A DNA stretch of 64,000 nucleotides, taken from positions 1-64,000 of the forward strand of contig JAOVVO010000075.1 of the NCBI GenBank assembly GCA_028564675.1, given 5' to 3'. The translations under genes and the position numbers were made by a program. The DNA is from Onchocerca lupi (lineage: Eukaryota > Nematoda > Chromadorea > Rhabditida > Onchocercidae). Below, piece after piece: positions 1-13,000 of this stretch. How positions within the stretch are numbered: position 1 is the first letter of the stretch; each line of letters opens with the position of its first letter. The notes below the pieces were generated by a model. It did not search any database. It was given only the letters and a program-made list of their open reading frames with translations, and was not told where the DNA came from.

Positions 1-139
1 ATTGTCGTGGCGTTATTTGACATTTTTTAGCTTTCGCCGACAGAAATGAAAGAAAAGAGAAATGTACGTTTCTAATATGTTTAATTTTACAATGCTTGTG
101 AGTATACAATTTTTGTATTGTTCCATTGACTATGTAGAT

Positions 140-640
140 ATAGAGTTTGTCTGGTTTGACGACTCTAAAATATGCAACATATAATTATCCATATGAGAAT
201 CAATCGGTCTCAAAATCTAAACCGCGCAACCCTAAAGACTGGTCCTGAGTACTGTTGGTATGATTGCAAACGCCAATCAAACTGGGAATTAAAATCTCTT
301 ATACTGAAAAAATTTTTTTTTCAATTTATCCATTGGAATCGTAAGAATGCGAAGAATGAGGTCTCAAACGTGAAGATCATGCCAAGATTGTTATTTCTAC
401 GATGTTACTCATTAATTTTTTATTGCAAGTCGCGTGCCATTGCAAAGCTTTGGCTGATTGATATTTCGCAACATAATAATTGGCGTACCGATTTCCAACT
501 GCAATATGCTTGGGGTGCATCCCTGGCAGATCAAGGGAATTCAAAAATTTTGTTGAATAATTAACCGCTTCATCTGCTTCCACGAAATTGTCAACGGACT
601 TGCATGTGACTGCCTTACTCAAATGTTGAACTGAATAATA
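140..640 (-). pseudogene. Helitron/PIF1-type helicase remnant
   Basis: Read on the minus strand, 622 to 377 gives a stretch like the C-terminal part of Helitron Rep/helicase proteins: a segment reading EFLNSL-like (here KFLNSLDLPGM), then KKLMSNIVEITIL, the counterpart of the family's KKL-x-N-V-I-EATIL motif. Below 377 the similarity goes on through several stop codons: an FPV-x-LAFA block (family: FPVxLAFAxTINKxQGQS) and a SHMDNYMLHI segment (family: SHGQLYVACSR). No intact ATG-started frame exists and no Helitron ends (TC start, CTRR end with hairpin) were recognised. This is a decayed fragment, not an active gene. The call rests on motif order in one strand and is fairly firm despite the frame breaks. 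Confidence 0.6.
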
Positions 641-2205
641 TTGTTAAGTCAATAGACGTTTTCGTTTTTGACGAAAGAATAGCTCGTTCACTCAGCCAGC
701 CGTAATTCTTATAATTGGTTCGAATAGTAGAAAATACTTTTCCAAGCAATTCTTTTTTTGATGTGAATAAATTGCAGAAGTTATGAGGCAATGAAATTCA
801 TCCTGAAGTACAGATCAATCGGCAACTTTTTATTCCCAATTTCCAGCAATTAATGTAAGAATATTTCAGCTGATTGATCACTTTACATGTATATTTGTAG
901 TTAATTTCAAAATCTTAGCATATCGCTACAAAATAGAAATTGACTTGTAACTTAACTCTTTCGCTTCATCGAACCGTGAGACTAGAACTGACTCAAGCTG
1001 CGACTCTTGACTTCTAAAATCGTTCAGGGCTCCTCTTTCTCCAGCATGTTCGCCTTATGATTGGTTGACCTTTCACTTCATTGCAGAAAGTTGGCGTAGT
1101 CAGTAGATTTAGTCTGTTCACATTTATTTGTCACAGGTGTGACAGGGTTAAAAGAAGTAGCTATATTTATATAAAAACACACGCCTCGACTGTAACGTTG
1201 CCTCAAAATTTGAAAGCAATCGGTAAGAACTACAATATTGTGTTGAAAGTACATTTTTATTTATATAGATTATATAAACTGGATGAAATAAGAAGACAGA
1301 AAAATTTGCTAACGATTCCAAAGATTTCTGGAAATGTTTTTGAAAAATTTGGTAGAGATTTTATGAAGATTTTATTCTCTTTGTTTGCGAGAAGTAAAAG
1401 GCTACCAATGTTACTTCTTGTTCTGCGTGAATCCAGAATGCTATTTCGTTTGCGACGCATGTTGCAGAATATTGGAATATATAGTGAGAATATTGCTATG
1501 GGTAATGCCTGCGTCCAAATATAACGAATTCTGCAATAAATTAACGAATAGCGATGAGTAAAGATGCAGCTGATGGATAATAATTGCTTCAATGAAAGGA
1601 AAAATTGAATAACATACTTCGCATCAATGAAAATTGATTTTACTTTTTATAGCCATGCAACAATGTTAATATTCTATAAAAGTTTAAAGATAATGAACTT
1701 CAAAAAAATTGCTCCACTTTCGACTGTTATTTTGCTACAATTGAGGGACCATTGCAAATTCGAAGCATTGAAAGTTTTAAAGCAATAATGAAATTCTGTG
1801 AGCGATATCACTGAAAAGCATTTTAGAAATTTGAAGCGATATTTTATAAATATTGAGACTAGTATGGTAAATTTGCCGGTTTTTCTGAACAGTGGCACAA
1901 TGGGCACAACTGGATAGGGCCGAGCATCGATCTACTGATATGGAAGCACCAAACAATCAAGTTTTGATAATTTCAATCAAGTCGCTGCTATGTCTTATTG
2001 GCCATCGAATGATAGTTTTTAACGATTGGATTGAACCGAAAATAGTATTACAATTTACATGATCCTTCTAAAAATTCTCAGGTATAGAAGTAACACGTAC
2101 ATTTGTCGCTTCCGTCGTACTGAATGAGCAGAAAGCTTTTACAGGCTTTTTTTTTAAATTAATAATTATTTTAAGAATTGAATAAGAATTATTAATGGAT
2201 CATAC
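641..2205. other. unassigned AT-rich DNA
   Basis: No gene recognised. An open frame at 1081-1524 (plus) starts with TTG, has no recognisable motif and overlaps another frame on the minus strand. Part of 1674-2126 could hold further exons of the receptor gene that starts at 3055, for example after the acceptor-like AG at 2120-2121, but I could not join them in frame. Confidence 0.4.
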
Positions 2206-3055
2206 CGAGAACGGACAACCACACGCAAGCGATGAGAAAATAGAATTTTGCTGATTCGAAAAAAGCACTGAATTTCGGCAAATTTAAAACCACAAGGCGA
2301 TTTACTGCCAAAAAAAGTGTAAAATGCAACGTAGCGAAGAAAGAAAATGTATCTATAGTAGTGAATATGCTGTGAGTCCATATTGACTTATATGCTAAAA
2401 TGTTAATGAATTAATTAATGAAAAATTCTCTTAACGGAAAATGTTTAAAACATTACTATTGCATATCTGCGAAAAAAATTCTACTCAACTTTATTTAACA
2501 AAAAAGATCTTAATAACAAATAGAAATGTCTAAAATACAATCTTCCAAGAATTATGAATTCCAATTCCAAAAATAGTTGTACTGATGTGTTAGAAACATT
2601 TAGAATTTAAGTGTACTATCTCGCTCACAATGCATTAGATTAACATTTGCAATTTTAAATTGTATGCGATTTTCCAAGAAATGATATTAAATGAGTGAAA
2701 TGTGAGAAATATAAAGAAAGAACTTACCATCATCAATTTCAGTTTTTAGCATTTCAAATAAGACAACGGCCACTTGTGGGATAAAGTTCAAAAAGTTGCA
2801 AATGACAAGTTGGGATGAGATAAAGACAAATGAATGACTATAGAAACTGTCTCGTCCACAACAGAATATGATTGCCATCAGCACATTGCCAACAGTACTA
2901 TATAGCAGAGCTAGAGAAAACAATATAAATGCTACATATTTTTTTACTCTATTGTATTCGTCTCTTATATCGAATACATTTGCCATATTTCCTTCATCGC
3001 AGTTTAAGGATGATATTAGAAATACTAAAATGACGTAGTGAGAAGTGGCCACCAT
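2206..3055 (-). CDS. serpentine-type 7TM receptor, first two exons
   Basis: Two exons are visible. Exon 1 (3055-2728) gives a short N-terminus, TM1 containing the typical GN (STVGNVLMAIIF), an intracellular loop, and TM2 (SSQLVICNFLNFIPQ). Exon 2 (2352-2206) joins in phase and supplies TM3 (SFFATLHFTLFLAVNR, with NR in place of DRY, as in nematode chemoreceptors) and TM4 (FYFLIACVWLSVL). I did not find convincing exons for TM5-TM7 below 2206. The gene is therefore either incompletely read or truncated. Layout and NR motif suggest a nematode serpentine family such as Srx, but family assignment is inference. Start: the ATG at 3055 follows an acceptor-like AG, so trans-splicing is possible. Confidence 0.6.
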
Positions 3056-3532
3056 ATTGTTCACTAATAGTTTTCGTTTTTATTATGACTTCAATGCGAT
3101 AAAAAGAAATTTCAAGTGGCATGCATTTTCATTGCCTGAAATATAATTTTTCAAGGATAATCACGGAAATCATTTTAGCGATGTTATTGCTATCGTCATT
3201 GCTTAAATCATTCACAGCAAATATTTAATCGCCCCTTTCTAAGTTAATTTTACAAATATAATTTGACTTCAAATTTCAGCTAATTTCTAGAGCAATTTCA
3301 TATTGTTTTCTTTTTTCGTAGTGTCTCAGATACGATCGAATTACGATGATGTGAAACGAAATAAATTAAGACGAGAAATTAATTCCCGTGTGATGAAAAT
3401 AAATTGGAAATTTGCATTTACCATATTTAGTGATATCTTAATATATTGACTATATAAATAAAGACTGACTCTATCCGATAGATCATTCTGGTAATTTATT
3501 TCAAGAAAAATATCCACAGCTCATCTTTTGAT
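3056..3532. other. spacer between receptor gene and LTR element
   Basis: AT-rich sequence upstream of the receptor start and left of the LTR element. No ORF or RNA gene recognised. Confidence 0.5.
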
Positions 3533-4089
3533 TGTCGCTGATCTTCTTAACCGTGACAATGATAAGAGTTCTTATCGTACTGTTATCGAAAATTCGCGAT
3601 ATTCTCAAACTCAAACATGGGTAATAAAATCATTATTACACAAATTTGGATAACATGACGACGTATGCAACAATTACAAATCAATTATATCAATAAAATA
3701 ATTTAGATGACGATTTATCGATATGAAAAAAGGGATAAAGATAAACGGAAACTTCTAATATCCCAGACGGAGCATCCAACCGCACTCTTCGATAGCCTTT
3801 CTTTAAAATGATCCACAAAGAAGTGTTTCGTGGCATGAGAAAGCTTTTCCTCGTTAGCAAATGAGAGAGCGCTTTTGCAATATGATTTGCAACAACATAA
3901 AGCAAAGGTTAAAGCTATTTGAAAAAGGCAATAAAATAAGCGAAAGCTACTTAACAAAGTCCCATAAGACAAGTCATTTGATTTAAAACAAAGAAATAAA
4001 TTTCATACAACCATCAAGGCTTACAAATTATTTCCATTTAAAACAAAGAAATCATTTTTCTCTGGACCTTCTCGCTCATTTCAGCGACA
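3533..4089 (-). repeat. 3' LTR of the BEL/Pao element
   Basis: Begins TGTCGCTGATC on the plus strand and ends CGACA. It aligns along its length with the right-hand repeat, including the shared block around CCAGACGGAGCATCCAACCG versus its counterpart near 9733. Small indels and substitutions separate the two copies, so insertion is not recent. Confidence 0.8.
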
Positions 4090-4719
4090 CTCCCAAGGAG
4101 AATGATCCTTTTGACTTTATTTTCCGTCGGAGATCTCCAAAAGAGAAAGATGCCCTGTTGTTCTCACTAGCTCGCTTCCACTAGCTATTACCACTACTGA
4201 TCAGTATACACCATCATTACCTTTATAAGTCTATGGATTCTTCCCATTTTCCAAATATTTCTAGGGTACTCCGCTTTCAACAACACCAACTCACCTATCT
4301 CTGATCCTCGTTAAATTCGGCTGCAAGGTCCTTGATTTTTATGTTAAGCTCGTTTTCTTGGCTTTTCTAAATATTCTTTTCGCTATACTTTCCAAATGTG
4401 ATCAAATCTCTTGCATGTTTTCGTATGCTGATTTATTAATTCCTTTGTTTGCAGATTTTCAATGTTGGATGTTGCATCTCTATATTCCTTTTCTTCTGTT
4501 AATTTTTCCCTCTAGTTAAACTTGGGTATAAAAATCTCCAGGTTTTAACACCAGATCTATCTCTTCGATATCTACCAAAGATATTTCACTGCTTCAAGTT
4601 CTGCTACTAAAGTTTTTAATCCTGCATTGTTAAGAAGCTTTTTATCTATAGCTTTTTTAAGAATCTTTTAACTACTCCAACCATTCTTTCATAAATGCCG
4701 CCCTGCCCATTCCATGGTT

Positions 4720-7157
4720 TCACTTTCCGTTCTGTTTAATTCTATAAGTTCCTTCAAAGCTGCTATAAGATTCTTGACATTGTCGGAAATTACGTGTTTC
4801 GGTTGTTTTCTTCGGTTTATAAATCTGACTTATAAATCTTCTGAATTTATGCATTGTTCCGCAGACATCGTTTCGAATTACTTCAAGGTGCACTGCTCTA
4901 TGCCAAACATGTAAACAAAGCCACTGATCGTTTGGTTTTGGCATGTTTCTCCATTATTATAATTGGGGCGAGTAAGTCTACACCAGTTGTTTCAAATGAT
5001 AGCTTGCCGTAACTCTAGCAGTAGTATAATGAGGAAAACGTGGTTGTTTAAATGGTGTAATCACCTACATGGCGCAATCTTAACAAATCTTTCTCAAGAT
5101 TTTCTTAATATTTGCCCATCCATACGGAATCCAATACCGTTGTCTCATCTTACTCCATGTTTAGTACACGCTCTCATGAAATGATTTTTTATGATAATGC
5201 TTCACAATCAGTTCTGCAAACTTTCCTTTATTGATAAAGTATGGAAAATCCTCAATTTGAAGTATGGTTCTTTCCAGCCTTTCAACGCATCTTCAATTTC
5301 CATTTTCATCTTTTCTTGAACTTTAATGTTCGGTTTCTTTTTGCGTCATGTTTGATTGTGCCATCTTGACTAACAATTGTGTTGCCTTCTCATACTCTTT
5401 GGAAGTAAACTTCTCTCTTGAGAACTCTTTCAAATTTCTTATCTTTACTTTTGATATCTTCTCAAGGAATTGTAAGACGTACAGTATTGTTCTTATTAAC
5501 TTGAGTAGGGATGAGAATCTTGTCTCATCTATCAGTGCCATTACATTCTGTGATTGTATTTCTTCCTTTTCCATCAATCCCATACTCATACACACACTAA
5601 TAATGCTTTCTTCCATGACTTTGTTCTCAGGCCAGTTTTCTTTCGGTTCCCAAAGCCATGATGGACCATTCCACCATAACAAATTGTCTTTCAAATTTTG
5701 TGGGAGAAGTCTTCTTGAAGCCTGATCTGCTGGATTATTTGTAGATCTTACATGACGGTATTCAATTTCTTTACATCTTCTTATTTCTTCATTCTATTTG
5801 AGATATATCTGGATCCTACCGGCGGTTTTCTTAGCCAGTGCAGAACACAAGCGCTATCTGTCCATAAGTATGTTTTTCCCACTTCGATTTCTCGTTCGAT
5901 GAATTCCAGCGCTCTTACTCCAAGTGTGACGGCGAGTAACTCCAATCGGGGAATACTGGCGGATTGATTCCTATTTTCTCATTTTCGAACTAACCTTGTG
6001 TTTCCGTATATCAGTTGTGGTTTGCATGGCGTACACTGCTTCTACGCGCATATATCGCTGGACCCAAAGTCTTTTCGGATGCATTTATAAACACAGGTAT
6101 TTCGGAGTATTCTTGCAGTGTTCATTGTGATACCTACATGACATCAAGTTGGTTAAATACCTTTTCCAACTCCAAGCAGCGCCTCATTTCTTCAGATTCT
6201 AATTTTTCATCTCATGACATATCTTTCTTACACAAGTCTTGAATCAAAAGTTTCCATGGAAGTATGACTGGACCCAGTAGTCCTAATTTATCGTAAATAG
6301 CAACACAGAACTGTAATATTTGGCGTTTTGTCTGAAGACTTCCTTGTGAAATGTTCCAGTTCCATGTAAATTCATGCTATTATTCCATTCGATGCCTAAC
6401 AATTTTACTTTTGTCTTCCCTGTCATTTTTTATTCATTCGTATTGATGTCATGATTTGCATGGAATTCTCTCAATTGCATCTTAGTTTTCTTAAATAGCT
6501 CTTTCGCTTTCTTGGCTTTTCTGATACTTTCTGACTCACTTTCTGAGGTTAGTACAACATTATCAACGTAGAGATTCCTTGCAATTTCTATTGATAATTT
6601 AGAGCTTTCTTTACTCAGTAGGTGTATAATGATATCGGCTAATAGAAAAAAGATGATACTATGCCAAAAGGTACTCTTGCGAAGCTAAAAGTAAGCAGAT
6701 TTTCTCGAGTCGTCTTCTTCGATTTATCTTTCAGCCACAAAAACCTAGTGATATCTCCGTCTTCACGTTTTAAGTGAACTTGTAAAAATGCTTTCTTCAC
6801 GTTAGCTATCGCGAGATAACGTCTTTGCTTGGATCGTAAAAGAATTCCTATTAATGATGGTAACATTACTGTCCCCTTATATAGGCACTCATTTAGCGAT
6901 GGGCCTTCATTCGTCTTTGTTGATGCGTCAAATACTACTTTTAGTTTAGTGGTAGATTTCTGAGGTGTTATTACTGCTTGGTGAGGCAGGTAAGATACTC
7001 GCGATGTTTCATTTTGGTTCCATATTTCTTCTATAACTCCTTTCAATAAATTTTTAAAATATTGATCGTAACGTTCCAATAATTCTGGAGATTTCTTTAA
7101 TTTTCGTATTCTCGATCGTAGTCGTCCCTGTACCAGTTCACATCCCTTTGCTGACAT
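4720..7157 (-). pseudogene. pol remnant of the BEL/Pao element (RT, RNase H, integrase)
   Basis: Minus-strand pieces in order. Reverse transcriptase at 7157-6639 includes VFDASTKTNEGPSLNECL and the KKAFLQVHL block. Further down, near 6560, is a YVDN box in place of the usual YxDD. RNase H-like segments lie around 5700-5850 (NPADQASR, as in the NPAD-SRG motif). The Pao-type LWWNGPSWL segment is at about 5690. Integrase core pieces lie at 4944-4720 (RAVHLEVI). Successive blocks sit in different frames with in-frame stops between them, so the region is dead as a single coding frame. The YVDN variant could be original or decay. Confidence 0.75.
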
Positions 7158-7834
7158 GATCTCTTGGTTGTTCCATAACTAGCCCACAACATATCTTCCT
7201 TCATTGTTTATAGCGAGCGTTTTTTTGGAATGCTTCAAGAGCCTTTTCATCCTGGTATTTCGTCATTAAATCTTTAATTCCAATTGTTTCTAATTTCTAT
7301 GTTTGTTCAATCTGATCCATTTGTATTTGCGATTTCCTTTTTGTTACATTTGCAATGGCTTCAATTTCATGAGACTCGTTCATTTCCATTTCTATATTAT
7401 CTTACCTCAACTTTCATGTATCGCCTGTGATCACTCCTATTTCTGTTTCCATAACTATTTCTGGTGAGTGTTTTATAGAATTATGGATGAATAAATCCGC
7501 AATTCCTTCCACGCATAATAATACATCTGGTTTTCCCCACTTTCCTTGCTCAAGCTTCTCATTTTCATTGTTTACCAAATACGTTCGAGTATTGAATCGA
7601 AAAAATGCGTCTGAATGTTTTTCACATTTCCATTCAACGTTTGAACTCCCAAAGTTATCTTTCGGCTTTCACCTTTCCTCGTTCCCACCATTCCTGTTAT
7701 TAGCATTCCCACATTTGGAGATGTTTGTCTTAATTTCAATTTGTTTATTACTCATTCCGTAACGTAGTTACAATCACTTCCTTTGTTAAAGAAAATTAAG
7801 GCTTTTACTGTATTTATTTGTTCCTCTGGATTGA

Positions 7835-9362
7835 TTAGCTTAACTTCTTTGCACATACCATGTACGTTTTTTGGATGTCATCATCCATAACTGTATCCGC
7901 CACAGTCTTAGGGTTTCCATTCATTCCTTCACCAATTTTATAATCTTTAATTTGCTTCATTTCGTACTGTTTCTTACAAATAGCACCATTACGTTCATGT
8001 CCCCAGTAAAAACAATTTAATTTTCTCATGTAAGTGTGTTGTGAGTGCTCCTTTTCATACATAATTCACAAAGTCCCAACTTCTTCAACTTTTCAAACAT
8101 TTGTTTCATAGTTGGATATATATCACATTTGTCATTCCTGGGTTATTTCCGCAGAAAATATACGGTAATCGATTTTTCTCACTCTTTTGTGTCAATCTGC
8201 TAGGACTTACTAATTTTTCTTTTGCTGTTGAGCAAACTGTTATACGTCTGATGTCATTCCCACATTCCGAGTATTCTCTTCCATATGATCTTGCACGCTG
8301 CATTTTTGTCCTATTTGTTAAACTTTTTATCGCAAGTTTCTTTTCAGAATCTTCTTCGATTTTCATTTTTTCTTTTAAGCAATTGATGGTGTTTCCATTG
8401 TCCATTTTGGGTTTCTATATTCCTTCTTTTTCAGGTTCTTAGCCATGTCTGGTGGTATTCTTTCTGTTATCATCACATTCAGCTGCGTTGTTTCTGTATT
8501 TTCCCCTAATCCTTTTAGTTGAGATAATAAGTTCAGAAGCTTCCTTATTCTTCGAAATGGTTCTTTGTTTGAGTATCGAACTCTTTCTAAACTTTTAAAT
8601 AGTTCACTCATTCCTTGGTTTTTGTCGCCATATCGTTCATATAATTCTTTATAGCCAGCGGATAATTTTCTTCATTTATCATGAGGTCGCTTATTCTTCT
8701 TTTGCTTCTCCCTTAAAATTGCTTAACAGATGCATAAATTTTTATTTTGGCGTTAAATTCCTTCTCTGATGAAATGACTCTTCAGACTGGTTAATAAATT
8801 GGCACCACATTCTCGGGCTGCCGTGAATTCTACTTGACTTAAAGTCGGTGGTTTAGTAATCCTGATCAGCCAGCTTTCCATCAAGTCTTTTAGGCTTTTC
8901 TTTTGCTCTTCTTCTGATTCATTATCTTTCATTTCACATTTTCCTCTAATTTCTTTGAGTGCCTCATTTATTTGATTCAGTTCCGTCAACAGTGAAGCTC
9001 TTTCATAATAAATCTTATTTCCTGTGTCAAAGAGACATCTTCTTTATACAAGTAATCTTCATATAATTTAACATCATTCTCAGATTCACCATCTTTTGCT
9101 GAACGCAGTGATTCTTCCCACTCAATCTCCGATTTATTTGCCTTGGAGATTATACCGTCTATCATTATTGTTTCTCACTGCAAGATTTTTGCCGTACTAA
9201 CCATTCTATTGTTTTTTCGTAACTTAATCCCGCTGGTGGTTTTTTTTCTTCTAACTCTGCTGCTTGATCAATAGTTTTTTCCGCATTATTTGCAAGACAT
9301 TGCGAATTCCTTCTTATGAGATATGAAGGAGAACTTTCCTTTCTTGTCTTCTGTCTACACAT
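7835..9362 (-). pseudogene. gag-like remnant of the BEL/Pao element
   Basis: Several minus-strand frames (9362-9165, 8989-8753, 8611-8375, 8405-8106, 8062-7835) are lysine/glutamate-rich and lie where gag is expected, between the 5' LTR and pol. The last contains CFYWGHERNGAIC, which resembles a CCHC zinc knuckle whose second cysteine is Trp. Frames are broken by shifts. Assignment is by position and this one motif. Confidence 0.55.
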
Positions 9363-9495
9363 ATTTCTTCTGCCTTGATCACTCTTACTTCAAGTTCGCT
9401 ACGAGTTGATCTGAATAAGACTTACTTACTTCATCGTTTCTTTCTTGACCTATCCTTAGGTCGCTTATTTCGAATCTGGCGGGCTGGACTTAAGT

Positions 9496-10057
9496 TGTAG
9501 CCGATCTTCTTAAGAATGACGATGATTAAGGGTTCTTGTTTCTTATCGTATTATTATCGAAAGTTTACGGTATCTCAAACTTCGGTAATTAAACCTATAC
9601 TACAAAAATTTAGATAACACAAACAACGTAAGCAACAATTACGAATCAATTATATTAATAAAATAATTTAAATGACGACTTGTTAATATGAAAAAAGGGG
9701 ATAACGAATACGAGGAAACTTTAGATATCTCGGACGGAGCATCCAACCGTACTTTTTTGATAGCCTTTCTTTAAAATGATCCACAAAGAAGTGTCCCCGT
9801 AGCATGTGATAGCTTTTTTTTGTCAGCGCATGAGAGAGCGCTATCGCAGTATGATTTGCAACAACACAAAGCAAAAGTCAAAGCTATTTGACCAAACCAT
9901 AAAAACAAGCTAAAGCTACTAAACAAAGCCCTATAAAACAAGTCATTTGATTTGAAACAAAGAAATAAATTTCTTAGAACCATCAAAGTTTACAAATTAT
10001 TTGCTTTAAAACAAAGAAATCACTTTTCTTTGATCACCCTCTCTTATTTCAACGACA
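9496..10057 (-). repeat. 5' LTR of the BEL/Pao element
   Basis: Begins TGTAGCCGATC (plus strand) and ends CGACA. Partner of the repeat at 3533-4089. In element sense this is the upstream LTR because gag and pol run on the minus strand. Confidence 0.8.
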
Positions 10058-13000
10058 CTGATAAATAAAACAACCCAGCAGCATCGGCTGATGGCTATTT
10101 CATTTTTCCAAGAAACTTTTACTATTGCATCAAAATTTCTACTTTTCAGTTCAAATTATAAAATGATTATCTTTCTAATAATTGTCTGCCAATCATAAAT
10201 TTTAATTAACAAATGAGATTAAAACAAAACCGTCTGAAATGATAAACATATTTGATGGCTTTCCGATCAAATCTAATGAGTACTCAAAAATACTGCGATC
10301 TAGAGAGCGGCTGCTCATAATATACCTAGTGTTATTTATACTTTGCTTTAATAATCCATTCATATAGTGTTATTTTAATTTTTTTAATGATTTTACAAAC
10401 TGGAACACACATCGACTACGATATCCTCCGAATCATACTAAATAACTGAGTAACATTTTTTTTAATCCTTTCACAGATCATCACAGCAATAGCCAGTCGG
10501 ATGGCGATGTGTAATTTGAAAAAGACCTCTCTTCAACGGAATCTAATACTCATAAAATTACTATTAGTAAAGACGAACTGAATAATTATTTTTTTGGATA
10601 GTAAAAATTTTTTATTGGAAATTTATCATTGAAAATTACAGGAGAATTTTGATCTGCACTTTATGATAGTATATGAATGGATGTATTGCCCTTAATATGA
10701 CCAGTTTTCTTCTATCATTTATACGATAAGATACGATAAGAATATGAAAAATTTTTCCTCAATAAATTATTATTTCGGATATAAACTTTAAACTTTAACT
10801 TTTAACTTTATACATTCTCTGTTTCATTACTATATTTTATACGCTATTAGATGTTGAGGGAGTAAGTCTGAAATAGCGACACTAAAGATTGTGACATAAT
10901 TGATATTGCTTTTCAATAAATACTGTTTTGCACAGTAAAATTCGAAACAAAATTTGCCATCATAATTATCATAAATTTATAAAATATTTATTCATAAACT
11001 GCAATGGCAGTGTAAAAAACAAAAAAAAAAAAAAAACGAAATATTAAGTAGGAAAGATTACCAATATTTATTATTCATTTGAAAATTTTGAACAAATATA
11101 ATTTGATGATATGAGAACAAGAAAAGGTAATCCATTTGTGTCATCAGCTTCTCAATATTTTAATGTTTGATATGATACTTGAAATTCAATCCTAGCAAGG
11201 ATATCGAATGCCAATATTCGAAAATAATTATACTATGTCTCTTCTTGAATGAAATATCTATATGAAGGCTAGCTAGTGTATAAAGTGTGACTTGTCAAAA
11301 AGTTTGACGCAAACTAGTACTCCATTCGTTTTTTTGTCAGCCAATATTTTTAATCATCGTTTCTGGAAATTCATGAAGAAGTCATAATATTTGATGCATT
11401 AATTAATTTGAGCAATAAACACATCCATAAGCACTCTTCTTAATTGCCTAGTGTCTTGAAGTAATTTCATAAAAATATTACAATATGAGATGAAAGCAAT
11501 TCATATGAAGTAATCTGTAGCTCCCTTTAATTTTCTAGGCCAGAAAATTTATTTTGAATAATGAATATGCTTTGATCAGCTATGTAAATCTCCAATATGA
11601 AGAAATGAAGATAACATTGAGGAAAATAAAACGACGAATGAAGACAATAGCTTCATGAAAGTAGTTAAAGCTAAGGCAATCAAAACTTTTTATTTCCATA
11701 TTACCTAAAAAGAAAAAGGACACATCTGTTCACTTGTGCAATTAAACATTGTACATATAAATAAATCAGCTTTCAGCATTTGCAGGTAGATTCATTTTTA
11801 ATCTTCTCATTTTTATTTATCTTTTCAAGCCAAACTAACTAATCAAATTAAACTGACCACCAGTTTTCTTTTAACAAATTAATTGAAGACTATTTTTTTA
11901 GAAAAAAAAAAAAAAAAAAAAGTTTTTTAAATCGGAATAATCTCCGAATCAATAAATTTTGATTAGTTTAGATGATTTTTTTGATTAGTTTAGATGTTTA
12001 TGTATATCAATTTTTTAACTTCTTGAAATCGACTTATATGTTCTTTGCTTATAAATAAATAAGCAAAATATTAGTAATAAGAAAATAAATAATTCATTCA
12101 CGTTCCTGTGTTATTTGTGTTATTATATCATTCACATATCATTAATCATGTTAGTTCTTCAGAAAAAAAAAAAAGAAAAAAAAGAGATTCATCATGAACT
12201 TACTTAATTTTATGAAATTAATGCCTATTCCATACTTTAGAATAAAGAAATGACTTTTGGCTTAATGCCTCTTTTATCGTACTGTCATATGTAACAGAAT
12301 CAAATAAACAAGCTGAAGTTATCTTCTTTCAGCTTAAATTTCACAATTTATTAATTATTCAAACCATTAATTCAAAAAATTTCACAAAATTCTGTTAGCT
12401 ATATAAAATTCAGAATGACTATCATCATCTGAATGCGAGAAAGGGACCAAACATAGGTGAAAAAAAAATGCAGCAATAAATGAATTGCCTTCTTCGATCA
12501 TAAAAAAATCATTTTGAAACTTTTTTTTTAAGTCAAATTTTAACTTGACATGAAAATACCTTGATGATTTAAAAATGATATGTCTTATGAGAAAAAAGAA
12601 AAATACCTCTTATAAAGAAGAAGAAAGCGATTCTGAAATGAAGAAAGTTATGAAAGAAACGATGAAGATACAGAAGATAAAGAAGAAGATACATGAGAAG
12701 ACAAAAGAAGGATATGAAATGAAGCACGAAGATGCTGAAGTATTTTGCTGAAGTATTCAAGAATATGCAGATAAAGGAAGATCTGTTAAAACTAATAGCA
12801 TGCAAGTTGTTTCGGTCTTTAGTTGTCAGAATTTATAGAAATTTTATGAGAAATCTTAATTCTCGCTTATAAACTAATCCTCACTTTTTTTAAAATCATT
12901 AAAGCTCTCACAATTTCTTCAATCCATTATCTCTATGAAGGTAATAATTTCACCTGCAAAAGTTATTTTAGTGGCCAATGCAATAATACCAAGATTCATT

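Larger units (their letters stand above)
3533..10057 (-). mobile_element. BEL/Pao LTR retrotransposon, degenerate
   Basis: A 6.5-kb element bounded by two direct repeats of about 560 bp (3533-4089 and 9496-10057). Each repeat starts TGT and ends ACA. Coding sense is minus, so the right repeat is the 5' LTR. Reading right to left: gag-like frames, a zinc-knuckle-like piece, reverse transcriptase, RNase H, a tryptophan-rich LWWNGPSWL segment typical of Pao polyproteins, then integrase. The order is that of BEL/Pao. The body is cut by many stops and frameshifts, so it cannot code for a full polyprotein. Flanks TTGAT (3528-3532) and CTGAT (10058-10062) match at four of five bases and may be a mutated 5-bp target duplication. 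No clear primer-binding site starting TGG was found inside the 5' LTR. Confidence 0.85.

Noticed and set aside
716..726. GGTTCGAAT resembling a tRNA T-arm
   Set aside because: No cloverleaf partner arms around it. No tRNA or rRNA gene was found in the window.
1081..1524. 147-codon plus-strand open frame
   Set aside because: Starts with TTG, no motif, no splice or start context, and overlapped by an opposite-strand frame.
7427..7762. 111-codon plus-strand frame inside the LTR element
   Set aside because: Antisense shadow of the element's minus-strand coding body.
9470..9495. Candidate tRNA primer-binding site next to the 5' LTR
   Set aside because: On the minus strand the sequence after the LTR does not start TGG and matches no tRNA 3' end I recognise.
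12569..12805. Hydrophobic minus-strand frame and Lys/Glu-rich plus frame
   Set aside because: Both come from the same purine-rich low-complexity run. No other evidence of a gene.
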